A DNA stretch of 64,000 nt from Epiperipatus broadwayi (GCA_028023455.1 JAQFVV010000072.1:1448501-1512500); one strand, 5' to 3'. Positions 10,667 to 21,923 are shown, counted from the first letter of the stretch. Translations and numbers: made by a program. Notes: generated by a model from the letters alone, not told the origin.

Positions 10667-13600
10667 ATGATAATGGCAGGGTCAATCAGGGACAAATCAC
10701 CTCATACAAATTATATGAAGTTAAATTTCTACGGAGTTAATGTTAGGGGCCTGAACTCAGTTGACAGGGCACTTGCTATTCAAAATTGGATAGTCAAATG
10801 CCAGCCAAATGTCGTATGCATGGCAGAAACCAAATTACATCTAAATTCATGTTGTAAAATTGATCAGATTCTCCAAAATCTGGGCTTCTTCAAATACTCA
10901 ATTTCAATGGTACCAGCAGGAGGCGTAGCTATTTTAATCAATTACAAGAAAGATCCTCCTACTAGCTTCAAAATTCTGCATCTAGATTCAAATTGCCTAA
11001 TTGCTAACCTAAAATATAACCACTTTCAAATCAACCTAATCTACCTCTACATTAAAAATAACCACAATCTAATCATGAAAGTAATCACCACCATCAACTC
11101 AGTCATGGCCTCAAATCCATTCCCAGTCATCCTAATGGGTGATTTCAATGTGACATATAGTTCTTTCAATAAAAAATATATTCACCTCTTTAATCATATA
11201 CTGATGAGTGGAGAAGGATTCTTCCCTATAGATGCCTTCTCCTTCTACACTAAAAATGCCAGATCCTTGATTGACCTTGTCTACTATTCCCTGAGTATTC
11301 ACTTCAAAATCAATGCAAAACTTTGACCAGTGATTTTTTCTGACCACTTGGCCCTAGAGTTATCTCTTGAAACAAACATTGGACATCTGATAGTTGAAGA
11401 AAATAACAACACTATTCGAATGTTGCTAAAACAGACCACACCTGAACGGCTCTTTTCCGAGGCCTACATCTACTTTAAAAAAATTGATATCCTAAGACTA
11501 CCGGTGGAGGAGGCATGGTTCTCCTTCATTGGCATCCTCCAATCCATAATAAATGAGGTTTCCCTTAACAAGAAAGGCCCTAACCACTTATTAGCCGATC
11601 TTGATGCTATTGACCAAAGACTAAAAGAACTTCCACTCGATAATCAATTTGTACCTCTTGCCCTTGCCCTGAAATGCCAATACCGGGATAAGCAGAGATC
11701 TCTGGCTGAATATATGTCAATCAAGCGAGCCAAGAGATTCCTGCCAGATCAACAATGCTGGTCCAAGAGTTACTTCCGGTGGGCACTGGGAACAGGTAGC
11801 AGGAAACTCGTTCCACTGTCATTAACGATAGATAACAACATTCTTGTGGGCCCGGAAATGATCTGTGCAATTAGAGAGCACTTTAGGGCAACACTTCAAT
11901 TTGATCAGACTGGGAATGTCAATGGACTATTCGGCCTAGATGTGAACCTGACTCATGATATCACTGAGGAAAAGATCCGCATCAAGCTAAAAAGCCTCCC
12001 AGAGAGGGTGCACCCAGGAATACACGGCATACCAAAATTCATCCTCCTACATCTAGAGAAATATTCAGTGTCAATAATTAAAGCCATGATAAACCACTTA
12101 GCAGAGGGAAGTCGAGAGATTAACAACTTGTATCCAATATCTCTCGTACCTTTCCTAAAGAAAAAAGATGGAAAACATGACTTGAATAATCTGAGGCCTA
12201 TCTCAATGATTCCCCTTTTAATTAAAATCATAGAACAATTAATTAAGGATCAAATCCAAGTGAAAATTTTTATTAATACATTTCTACCAATCAATATGCA
12301 AAAAAAGGGGAATCATCAATTAATGCCATTGGCCAAATGAAACTCCTTATCGATGTTATTAGAGCCCGGAAGATGTCGAAACCGATCGCTGTCCAACTCG
12401 ACATCTCGGCAGCATTCGACTCAGTCAGGCCAGACATTCTGATTGATGTTCTCCAGGAATATGGGGTGCCGTGTGTTTATCTGAGGATGATTGCAAATCT
12501 ATTAGCCAACAGAATCATCCACATCACAATGAATGGGAAAATTGCACCTGGGTTCGAACCCTCCATCTCTATTCCTCAAGGATCTCCACTTAGCGCGCTA
12601 TATTTTATAGCCTATATCAACCCACTATTGATGGAGATTGAGAGATCACTGCCTGGAGTGTATGTACCTGCCATGGGAAGGGTGATTAAACATCTCAGTT
12701 ATATGGACGATATAATCATCTGCCTGCCTTCCAAGAAATATATCACTAAACTAGAGCAAATACTAGCGTGGTACTCAGACAAATATAAACTCAAATTCAA
12801 TAAAAAGAAATCAGCCTCCTGGAGCTTGCTAACTGGCAGGAAAATTGCTTCAAATTTTACAGCTGACCCACAGAAATTCCTAGGCTTTAATTTTTCAAAA
12901 TCCAATAGTGCTATGAGGAGAGAAATCGAAGAATCCCTATTAACAGAAATTTGCCATACAACTACCTCCCTTTCTAAGATATATGTTTCACTTCATGGTA
13001 AGGTAAGACTTTTAAACTCATTGATATTCCCAAAAATTAACTATTTCCTATCTGGTATCTGCCCCTCCAAAAAATTTATCAAAAAAATAAACTCGCTATG
13101 CATAAAACTATTCTGGGGCCGAAAGGTTGCTGCCATCAGCCTCCGAAAACTTCAAATGCCTAGAAGATTCAATGGCCTTTCATTACAATGTATCAAAACC
13201 ATGATATTCCAGAGAGACTATAACCTATACTATTCTGGCTTCAAAACAAATAATCAAGTATATCATATCATGAAACTGTCACACCAACTGATAGACCACC
13301 GCCCACTAATAAAAGTTGGTGGAATTTGTTATTTGATAATATTCGGAAAGTTATTGATCTGAATGAAAACCCAATTATATCAAAAATTAAATACTGGAAT
13401 GCATATAAAATAATACATGGGGAAAATAACATAAACAAAGGGTCTCTCGGGATCACCAATCAGCAACTGATTTCAAGATCAAAATTTTGGTTCATTGAGG
13501 CAAAATTTCAAGATTTCTTAATTAAAATCAACCTGGACTCCCTCCCTACAAACTCATTTCTGGCATACAGGAGAAATTTCAAGAAGATCAATCCTGTGTG

Positions 13601-13961
13601 CCAGGTATGTGAGAGAGAGGAGGAATCAATTGATCATATTTTTCTTAAATGTCCCATTATGTCCAATTATAGATCGATATCTCATAAATGGTACAGCAAT
13701 ACAAGTGCACACTACAAATCAATTAAAGATTATATAGGTCAGGGTCTATTTACGGACATAAGACTGGCAATTTTCGTGAATTATGCCCTGTGGTGTGTCA
13801 GATGTAAAGTCACAATTGAAGGAATGAGAGATCCATATGGGACTAAATTTAAGAATATCATGGAGAAAATCATGAAAAAGGACCAACTAATTGCTCCAAG
13901 CTATATCACAAGAGCAACATGGCAGAAGGTTGGATCTACTTTACTTCAAATGGATATGTAA
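10667..13961 (+). pseudogene. LINE ORF2: AP endonuclease, reverse transcriptase, C-terminal zinc motif
   Basis: Endonuclease at about 10710-11310: NVRGLNS near the start, then AETKL and MGDFN, the metal-binding and catalytic blocks of APE-type nucleases, and an SLIDLVYYS segment near its end. An in-frame TGA interrupts at 11324-11326. Reverse transcriptase at about 12150-13000: LRPISMIPLL, then QLDISAAFDS, IPQGSPLSALYF and the catalytic YMDD at about 12700. A one-base shift near 12290 moves the protein to another frame (reading on as KKGESSINAIGQ), and a second shift lies at 13320-13350. The final part has C-x2-C-x8-H-x5-C (CQVCEREEESIDHIFLKCP). The role is target-primed reverse transcription. 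Three lesions make this copy inactive. Confidence 0.85.
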
Positions 13962-14018
13962 TTGATATCATTTTTGTATTTATAACATTCAATATAGCTA
14001 TAGAATAAAATTTTTCTT

Positions 14019-14049
14019 AAAAAAAAAAAAAAAAAAAAGCTAATAGGAA
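14019..14049 (+). repeat. Poly(A) tail and right target duplication of the LINE
   Basis: A run of about 20 A follows TTTTTCTT, and AAAGCTAATAGGAA (14036-14049) repeats the sequence at 7696-7709. Confidence 0.9.
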
Positions 14050-14059
14050 TTTCTGTTTG

Positions 14060-14425
14060 TTTTTTTTTTTAAAAGAAAAATATATGTTTATTCAAGATGA
14101 TTACAAAAAAAACATATACATGAAATACTAACAACTCATACTAGAGAGTTTCCAAGGCCAAGTGACATCATTCTTCATGCTCAGTATTCTAGTCGATGCT
14201 CATCAAAAGGTCTATGTTGTTAATATACCAACACAGTTTTAGAGGCCAGGCCTCATCGTTGATTAATTTAGAATTCCTTTTAAGCTCTACCAGCTTAACT
14301 GCCTGGCAATCTCTTTGGTTGAGGCAATATTTATTGCATAGTAAGTTTAATTTCTTACAGGTTAATGTTTTTAGCTTGCGTGAAACATAATTTAACAACA
14401 AACTATGTATCGAATTTGTTGATTA
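14060..14425 (-). pseudogene. Probable 3' end of a processed transcript (retrocopy), gene unidentified
   Basis: Read on the minus strand, an open segment ends at a stop near 14189. It is followed by about 95 bases of UTR, AATAAA at about 14090 and an A-rich run at 14060-14075. This is the arrangement of a reverse-transcribed mRNA end. The last coding residues are rich in C, K and W (for example RDCQAVKLVELKR and AWPLKLCWYINN), but I do not recognise the protein. It lies directly beside the right end of the LINE, so the LINE appears to have landed next to its A-rich tail. A real, expressed 3' exon is the alternative. Confidence 0.4.
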
Positions 14426-15228
14426 ATTTATTGAAAAAAGAAAAATGGGCACCATTTCTATTTATCAAATCATAAAACAGAGATCTTGATTTTTTTTTGC
14501 AAATTCTAGCATTATTTATAGCAGTGTTTCTCAACTGACTATATGCCATGGAACTATACATTTAAACATTTTTTATTATGGACTAAATGAAGTATTGAAC
14601 AAAAAATGGAAGAAGGAGTGTATGTTTTTATAGTAAAATAAAATTATTGTAATATTTAACAAATTTAATATGCATATATTCAAACAATGATAATAAAAAA
14701 ATAATAGAATAAGTGACAAAACTATACAAAAATAAATTAACTAACAAAATTTTAAATTAATAATATACAAAATTGAAGAAAAATAATAATATTTAAATAA
14801 CTGAGTGAAACATAATCATAATTATAAAACCAAAAACTAATGTGACTATTGCTGATTCTTTTCAGTAATTGGCTTATCAAGTCTTGAAGATATATTTGTG
14901 ACTCCTAAGTGCAAAGCTGGATTTACTTAATAAATGATTTCTTTCTTTTGATTTTATGAGGGTCATTGTCAAAAATATTGATTCATAGAAAGATGTGGTT
15001 AAAAATGGCAATAACACTCTTAATTATGGATATTCAGTTTTAATTTAAACCCAAAATTGAATTATACTTGTCAAATTATATAATTTCAATGTACCATCAC
15101 AACATTTCCTGTTCCAAATCAGTTAGGTTGTTTTCTTGTTCCATAAATGGATTTAAAATCATTATTGTCTTTCCATGTGTTTTCTTCCATGAAAATCTTG
15201 ATCAAATTCACAACAAAGTCCTGTTAAA

Positions 15229-15332
15229 GTCAAGCATTGGTGGTCAAGAGGTCAGTGACAGCTACTTTACAAGAAGTTGTCCCGGGTTAGTGGGTTTGCT
15301 TCCCGGCTAATGCTATGACACATGAGAAAAAA
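15229..15332 (+). mobile_element. tRNA-derived short SINE, copy 1
   Basis: About 100 bp: GTCAAGCATTGGTGGTC, a tRNA-like body, then CCGGCTAATGCTATGACA and an A-run. It sits between perfect copies of AAAGTCCTGTTAAA (15215-15228 and 15333-15346). Body and ends resemble tRNA-Gly (compare copy 6). The anticodon arm is mutated here. Mobilisation in trans by a LINE is inferred from the poly(A) and target duplication. Confidence 0.85.
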
Positions 15333-15809
15333 AAAGTCCTGTTAAATGTCCATAAACAGTATTTTTCAATTCTCTAATAGTTATAGCAACTTCGTTTATG
15401 AATTCTGAAAATAAATGCAACATGTCATACTTTTTCTTTCTTTTACATGCTTATGCTATAGTTTTAACTCTTTCTTGAATGCCTAAATTTTATTCAGTAA
15501 ATCAAAATTAATAATACTTCATTGCAGGCTTAAATTTAGTCCATTTATTAATGAAAATAAGTCCAATACATAAGCCAGTTTAGTAATCCAATTGTTGTCA
15601 TAGAAAATATTTCTCAATTCTAAATTTTTTGTTTTTAGAAATGTTTCAACTATTTTTCTCAATGTATAAAGTTTTGTTAATATTTTCTAGTCAACAACTA
15701 TTACATTTCTGCATGAAGTAATAAATTTTCATATCCGGATCCCATTTAATTGCTTAAACTTGAAAATAATTTTGATTTTAGTGCATCACATATAACATAA
15801 TTTATTATT

Positions 15810-15915
15810 ATTTTATTTATTTTTTCCTATGTCAAAGCATCGGCCGGGAAGCAAACCCGCAAACCCGGGACAACTGCTTGTAAGGCTGCTGTGCTGACCA
15901 CTCGGCCAACAACAC
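15810..15915 (-). mobile_element. tRNA-derived short SINE, copy 2
   Basis: Same family on the minus strand, with its T-run on the left. It lies between copies of AACATAATTTATTATT (15794-15809 and 15916-15931). It interrupts the hAT transposase between coding blocks that are otherwise contiguous, so it is younger than the hAT. Confidence 0.85.
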
Positions 15916-16560
15916 AACATAATTTATTATTTTTAGTGATTGAATAAGAACATTATTCAAATTAGGAGACAATTTTTTAGCAGCTAAATGCTCACAGTGT
16001 ATAACACAATGAGTAAAAATCATTTTGTTATTTGTTACTTTTTAAATATTTTTTTAAACTGATTAATGTTTTCCAGTCATACTTGTGATTTATCAGTATA
16101 TAAGCCAACATAATTTTTCCAATTATATGAGTTCTTTTTGGTATAAATATCAATTGCTTTAAATAATTCTGAACTAATGGAAGTTCAACACAACAAAAAA
16201 ATTCTTCTTTTACATCACAGATTTTGTAATCAATATAATGAACATAACATAACATCAGTAGACCATCTATTTGAAATCTGCTTACCTTTTGAATTAACTG
16301 ATCTTGGACATCAGTTGCTAATTCACTAAATCTGCATCGAATAGCATCATTAGAAAGCAGCAACTGTACCTAGCATTTCGGAACATATGTCTATTAAACA
16401 TGATTTAATTATTTTTGGCAATATTGTACTGCTTTTTGCATATAACAATCCTTAAAGCAATTAAATATGATACTTTTCCAAAAGACTTATTGACTAAAAT
16501 ACATTTTTGAAAAAATGATTTTTGTTTTTTCAAGTTAGCACTTTTATGTTTAACCCCCCC

Positions 16561-17340
16561 CCCCCCGTGGATTATTTTGTAGATTTGAATGTTTGGTATG
16601 TAAATGACGCATTAATTTTGCTAGCTTCATACATTGAGGTCTGTGTAAATTTTCTTCTTAGTCAGGCCAAGAAATAAAAAAAAAGGTTTAATTGTAAGAA
16701 TAAAATGTTTATTTTTAACAAAAAGCTCACCAGGTCTTATTCAAAATAGATAGGAGGAATTTTCAGCTCAACAGGTTAAAGAACTAACTGCCTCTAGAAT
16801 AATAATCACTAATGGGTTAATTTCCTAGCACCATGCTATTGCCATATAGGACTTTAATAGCTCATATTTTGAATCATATTATTTGATAAGATGTTATTTT
16901 AAAAATACCATTATTCTGAATGAAGATCTTTTAATTATGAGTCATTAATATAAATATATGATTGGCTTGCATTTATAACACTAATATGTATTGAAACAGA
17001 CAGCTTTACTCTAATACATTAGTGAAATAAATAAATAATTATAAAAAAAAAAAAAAAATAGAAAACAAAAGTTACTACTAAAATCATTCTATATAGTTCA
17101 ATAATCTGTCTAGTTAAAACAGTTTACAAAAACCTAATGCAAACATGATTATACAATAATAAAATATAGGGGTATAACATTAATCCTCAATAGCAAAATC
17201 AGAATGATTGTGGAGTAGATATAAGTGTACATGATAGATTAGTGCAAACATACACACATACCGACAATTTCATACATTTATTATTTATTTATAACAACAA
17301 TTTTACATATTTATTTATAATAATAATTAATATTGTAAGC
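16561..17340. other. AT-rich stretch, nothing supported
   Basis: Contains a C-run at 16554-16566 and an A-run near 17043. No coding block or paired terminus recognised; the missing end of the hAT element may be lost in here. Confidence 0.4.
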
Positions 17341-17422
17341 TTGTGGTTAAGACCTGTAGAGGTCCCTACTATCGCATTTTTACACGCACATTCCTGAGGT
17401 TACAACCTTAGTAAATATTACT
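17341..17422 (-). repeat. Short dispersed repeat, copy 2
   Basis: Inverted counterpart of 7448-7525, including the same GATAGTAGGGACCTCTAC core when read on the minus strand. Confidence 0.65.
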
Positions 17423-17739
17423 TACATAAAAAAATAAATTTATAATTACAACTTTATAATAATAATTAAAAACTAAATAATAAAGCAGAAAGAAGAGGGA
17501 AAAAAATCTTCAATTTCATCAGCATATGCACATATATATGCAAAAATATAATAATAGTAATAATAACAGTAATAAAAAAATATGTGGTTAACTAACTAAT
17601 TAAGTTATTATAAAAATAATAATGATTAATAATAAAAATAATCATAAATCTGATTAATTAATTAATATTATTTTAAAATTTAATAGTATACAAAAAAAAT
17701 TTGATTAATTTAATATTATTGTCTAGCATTCTTGACAAT

Positions 17740-19870
17740 CTATTTAAAAAAAGAATCACATGGAATTTGCTGACATGCGAGATAAAATATTTAAACAGAA
17801 GTCTTTGAATCTCCTTCTAGATATTTTGGTGATGTAGATACACAAGACACCTTCAAAACTCTAGACTTCCTACAATACCTGGAAAAAATGACAGATAGAT
17901 GCCGTTAGCCAACCAGAATATCAAAATTTATGTTTTGACAGTCAATTCACATCAAAACTCCTAACATGGCAACTTTTTATCAAAAGAGGTATATAAAACA
18001 AGAGGTCGATATCTATTGCCATTGATACCCTTCTGTAAAAAAAAAAACCATTTCACCAACAATATTGGAAAATATTAGGCCTATATCTACAAAGCCTTTG
18101 GGCATCAAACTCATAGAAAAAGTTACTAAAGAAAAAATTGAACCATATATACTACCAACACTATCACTTGCACAATTTGTAAGGAAAGGTTCATCAACAG
18201 GTCAAGCAGCCATATTATTTAAAATAATCATTAACAGAGTATGTAATGCAAAGAAATATAGTCCAATGGTAATACAGCTAGACATAAAAATGGTATTTGA
18301 TTCAATACCTATTAAAAGTCTTGTAAATACAATTAGTAAAATAACAATACCTAAACCTATAGTATACTTAATTACAAATATTCTAATAAACAGAGAAATC
18401 CACTTGACATTCATTGGAAACATAACAGCCTCATTTATTCCACATCAGTCGATTTCACCATTCAGTACCCTCCTATTCACCTTATATTAAAATCTGCTGC
18501 TTAGTGCAATAGAAAAAGAACTACTAGGGATTTACAAACCCATGCTAAGAAGCAGCATATCATGTGTCACATATATGGATGATGTCACAGTCTTTCTATC
18601 AACAAAAAAACAGCTGCCAACATTGTTAAGAATATTAGATGAATATACAAATACATATAAGCTGGAGTTCAATTTAGATAAATCATGTGTGTGGCACATA
18701 TTCACAGGAAAAGCTACACAAATATTTAAAGAAAAAAAATACCACATACTTATCATTTCCATTCCTCTTAAGCTATATAGAAATGTTAAAGGAGATATAG
18801 GACAAACTAACAAATTCATTAAAAAACACAATAACAGCATGGTCAAAAGCATTTCTTTTACTATTATCAAAATGTCTCTTATTAACATGTTAATTATTAC
18901 AAAAATTACATATTATATTCCAATATTTATTGTCACAAAATCATTTACCACAGGAGTTTACTCACTGTGTAAAAAGTGTTTGTGGGGGGGGGGACTGCTG
19001 CCATTGCAATCCAAAAATTACAATCTTACTCTAGTAGTAACAGATTAGGATTACAATAAATACATGTATTTATAGTACAAAAGACAGTTAATCTTTTGTC
19101 ATCTATGGAGAAAAACCTATCTCAAATCAAAACAATAGTTAATGCAATACCAACAGATAAACTTCCCCCACATTCAAAATACTGGACAGCAATTCTTGAA
19201 CACATCATAACCACAAGTCTTAAAACAGAATTTTACCAAGGAAAATGCAACTACTGGAAAACCTACAATACATTATTTCAAAATATAAGCATATTATCAG
19301 TACTGAGGATTAACAACAAATAACTCATGCAAACCTTCAAGCATTAGATTCTTAAACCCAGATACTTTGGCTTTCTCATAAAATTATGCCAACATTGTAT
19401 TTCCTTAAATACCAAAAATTTTATAATAACATTGATGCTATGTGTGGCCTGTGTCACAGAGAAGAAGAGGATTAAAGTCATTTTTGGTTAAAATGCAACA
19501 TTCTAGAATCTATTAGAACTTACATAATTACAATACATAGGAAAAGGAACAACAACATTCAACTCATACAATCATTCTCAATGGCAATCTTTAATGCACA
19601 AGATGTTTTTTTCTCTCTACAATGCCAACAGCAGAAACCACTTAAATAATTTCAGAGATAAACTAATCAGAATAAGAGACAAAAAAATCTCTTCATCAGA
19701 TATTTATGCAACATCTTGGTCACTAATATGGCAGAAGTCCCCATTTGTAGAGAGCATTTCCTGTCTAGACTATTTCTGTTGTAATCTGTTTTTTTTATTT
19801 ATTTATATTTTCTGAAGATGTAATATATACTGCTTACAAAATTTAAATGATTTCAAGTAGTGAGAAATGA
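17740..19870 (+). pseudogene. Decayed LINE ORF2 fragment, relative of the 7.7-14 kb LINE
   Basis: Reverse-transcriptase blocks appear in shifting frames. ENIRPISTKPLGIKLIEKV (about 18070) matches the LRPIS region. QLDIKMVFDSIP (about 18275) is the first catalytic block. CVTYMDDVTVFL (about 18560) is the YMDD box, followed by TNTYKLEFNLDKS. At about 19440-19500 a C-x2-C ... H/C motif resembles that of the 13.6-kb region. The order and wording follow the intact LINE upstream, but the two are clearly diverged subfamilies. No endonuclease is seen, so the copy is 5'-truncated. The stretch 17423-17740 before it is plain AT-rich sequence. Confidence 0.75.
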
Positions 19871-20037
19871 AGAAATAAAATTTGATATCTGTAGCAGTAT
19901 TTGGACCTCAATGCATCTCTAAGTTTATATTCTAGGTGATGCAAACAATTAGAATAATTAACAGAGATAAAGAGTTATTATTTGAAGTAATAATGACAAG
20001 TATTTTTTTCCTTTATGTTATAACTAAAAGAACAATA

Positions 20038-20079
20038 TCCCCAGACTAGTTTCTGGCTTATAACCTTCATCAGTGAGGA
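20038..20079 (-). ncRNA. Hammerhead ribozyme motif, FB1 copy a (all core residues present)
   Basis: Read on the minus strand: TCCTCA, CTGATGA, helix II GGT/GCC closed by TATAA, GAAA, then CTAGTC ending at the cleavage position, then TGGGGA. Helix I pairs TCCTCA with TGGGGA (six pairs, one G-U). The triplet before the cleavage site is GUC, the commonest natural choice. Helix III is only AC/GU, and the hexamer ACTAGT is self-complementary, which suits paired (dimeric) hammerheads. No core base is missing. Confidence 0.85.
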
Positions 20080-20240
20080 GCCTTGGATCTGAGAGCACTG
20101 CACCTAGATCTTAGGATCTAATGCAACCCTCCAGCAGCCACCTTTTATCTTTACTTAACTACAAACTATGAGAATAAAATTGAAAACACAAAATTTTGAA
20201 TCTAAGCTTATTAGCTTATATAGTCATCGGGTGTGATGTT
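20038..20240 (-). repeat. Foldback repeat family FB1, copy a (partial, with hammerhead)
   Basis: The hammerhead region and internal segment of family FB1 on the minus strand. It is the inverted complement of 20943-21120 in copy b, so the two copies face each other about 0.7 kb apart. The outer arm has been lost a few bases left of 20038. Confidence 0.75.
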
Positions 20241-20822
20241 TAGTGGTTTGATACTATATTTATTGTGAGTGCTAGTTAAAAAAAAATATTTTGCTTTAAT
20301 GAGTTATAAATGAATCAAGTAGTTATTTAAAAATAATAGAAAGAACAATACAAATATAAAATTTTGTTAATACATATTTTACTTGTAATAAAAATTACTG
20401 AAAATTAATTTTACTTTTAAATTAAATAAATATATTTAATTTAAGCCATGGACAATTTTATAATCAAAATTGTAAAAAGTTTAGCATTGAATTATATCTG
20501 ATATCACAATATAAAGATATCCATTGATAGGTCATTAATTATTTTACAAAATTTATAAATCGTTTGCATATTTGATTTTTATAATTTTATTTTGCAGTGC
20601 AAATGTTTTAAAAAAAATATTAGAGAAATTTATATTTTAAAGCTTATAATAATATCTCTGCCAAATTTTATAAATAAAATGTCTGCAAGTAATATAGCAT
20701 ACACAAGGATACAACCTGAGTGAAGAGTGATGAATTAATAAATGTGAATCAATATGCATGTTCTCATCCTGAAGTGAATCCAATGTGTAAGTTTAGGGTT
20801 ATAATATATTTTTCATTAAACA
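20241..20822. other. AT-rich stretch between facing FB1 copies
   Basis: No coding or structural signal beyond being the spacer of the inverted pair. Confidence 0.4.
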
Positions 20823-21238
20823 AGACAAAACTCTCCATACAGTAGTGCCACCCTGTGCCAACCAGAGTAATACATGGATGCCAGAAGGCTTGTGCATAAA
20901 ATCCCTATCTAATGCCTACTCATCCAATATCCCCAGACTAGCTATTGAGCTTAGATTGAAAATATTATTGTGTTTTCAATTTCATTCTCATAATTTTGTA
21001 GTTAAGTAGAGATAAAAGACGACTGCTGGAGGGTTGCATTAGATCCTAAGATCTAGGTGCAGTGCTCTCAGACCCAAGGCTCCTCACTGATGAAGGCCAC
21101 AAGCCAGAAACTAGTCTGGGGATATTGGATGAGTAGGCACTGGATAGGAATTTTATGCACAAGCCTTCTGGAATCCAGTGATTATTCTGGTTGGCACAGA
21201 GTGGCACTACTGTATGGAGAGAGTTTTGCCTTGCTTAA
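20823..21238 (+). repeat. Foldback repeat family FB1, copy b (complete)
   Basis: The left arm (20823-20942) is the inverted complement of the right arm (about 21112-21238); the outer ends read GACAAAACTCTCC and GAGTTTTGCCTTG. Between them lie about 140 bases of internal sequence and a hammerhead motif on the plus strand. The left arm starts from CTAGTCTGGGG read backwards, so the inverted duplication breaks exactly in the helix III palindrome ACTAGT of the hammerhead. The 67-codon open frame across the right arm has no conservation and is chance. Partial copies: 20038-20240, 21733-21923, 55310-55530, 60945-61460. Confidence 0.8.
21081..21122 (+). ncRNA. Hammerhead ribozyme motif, FB1 copy b (all core residues present)
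   Basis: Helix I is TCCTCA (21081-21086) with TGGGGA (21117-21122), six pairs including one G-U. Core CTGATGA is at 21087-21093. Helix II is GGC/GCC (21095-21097 with 21103-21105), loop CACAA. GAAA is at 21107-21110. The cleavage triplet GTC is at 21114-21116. The layout is that of a type I hammerhead with a minimal helix III. No core residue departs from consensus, so self-cleavage is plausible. Confidence 0.87.
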
Positions 21239-21732
21239 TAACAACTATGTGCTAGTATAAGAGTTGTGATCATGTGATATATTTTTCATTCACATTAATT
21301 TACTTAAAGTAAACAATTATTTATTAATTTTTGTTAAAACCAATAGAAAACATACATTAGATAAATTCTGAAGTATGTGTATACCAAGTATTGATTTATT
21401 TATCAATGTATTTATTTATTTTTATTATTTAATGTATTTATATTATATCAATTATATTTATGGAATAAATTTGTTTTCTTGTCAGTGTTTCATTTCAATT
21501 CACCCATTCATCTAATTACATATTTAATTTATAATTCATAAAACATAAGTATCAAGTATTTCCTAAAATATTACGAAAAGTAAGTCTGCTAAAAAAGTAA
21601 TTAAGATCTTATTTTAGGATTTATATTTCTGATGTGTGGCCCATTTTGGGGTTACGTGCAATGGAAAGAAGAGTTACAAGAGTTAGATATTCTGGCTTAT
21701 AGTGCTCAAGAATATTTGTAGTTAAATTAAAA
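21239..21732. other. AT-rich stretch, nothing supported
   Basis: Spacer between FB1 copies b and c. No signal recognised. Confidence 0.4.
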
Positions 21733-21923
21733 CAGGCAAAACTCTCCATACAGTAGCGCCACTCAGTGCCAACCAGAGTAATCAATGGATGCCAGAAGAC
21801 TTGTGCATAAAATCCCTATCTAGTGCCTACTTGTCCAATATCCCCAGACTAGTTTCTGGCTTGTTGCCTTCATCACTCTGGTTGGCACTGAGTAGCACTA
21901 CTGTATGGGGAGTTTTGCCTGTT
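21733..21923 (-). repeat. Foldback repeat family FB1, copy c (internally deleted)
   Basis: Both outer arms are kept (GGCAAAACTCTCC at left, GGGGAGTTTTGCC at right), but the internal segment is gone. The deletion removed the 5' strand of helix I and the first C of the hammerhead core, leaving TGATGA, helix II, GAAA and CTAGTC on the minus strand, so this copy should be inactive. Confidence 0.8.

Larger units (their letters stand above)
7710..14035 (+). mobile_element. Full-length non-LTR retrotransposon (LINE) with target duplications and poly(A)
   Basis: A 6.3-kb insertion between perfect 14-bp duplications (7696-7709 and 14036-14049). The order is a short 5' leader, ORF1 with a zinc knuckle, ORF2 with AP-type endonuclease then reverse transcriptase then a cysteine/histidine motif, a short 3' UTR with AATAAA at 14004-14009, and about 20 A. 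That order is typical of the I/Jockey-type LINE clades; I cannot name the clade. Few lesions remain: one in-frame stop and two frameshifts in ORF2, plus a nested insertion in ORF1. The insertion is therefore young compared with everything else in the window. A decayed relative lies at 17740-19870. Confidence 0.88.
14522..16560 (-). pseudogene. hAT-superfamily transposase (ZBED/ZMYM6-like), degraded
   Basis: The longest open piece (16363 down to 16028) reads LLSNDAIRCRFSELATDV, then DVKEEFFCCVELP. These match the family blocks LSNDTIxRRI-x-E-x-ATDV and DIKEEFLFC of domesticated and mobile hAT transposases. Next comes THCVIHCEHLAAKKLSPNLN (about 15960-16020), matching THCxLHREALASKxLSPELN. Further degraded parts continue to about 15360. 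A hAT-like terminus CAGTGTTTCTCAACT lies at 14522-14536; I did not find its partner at the right end. Two SINEs were inserted into the coding part later, each leaving a clean target duplication. Inactive. Confidence 0.72.

Noticed and set aside
21057-21260. 67-codon frame over the FB1 hammerhead and right arm
   Set aside because: The conserved signal is RNA structure; other copies break the frame.
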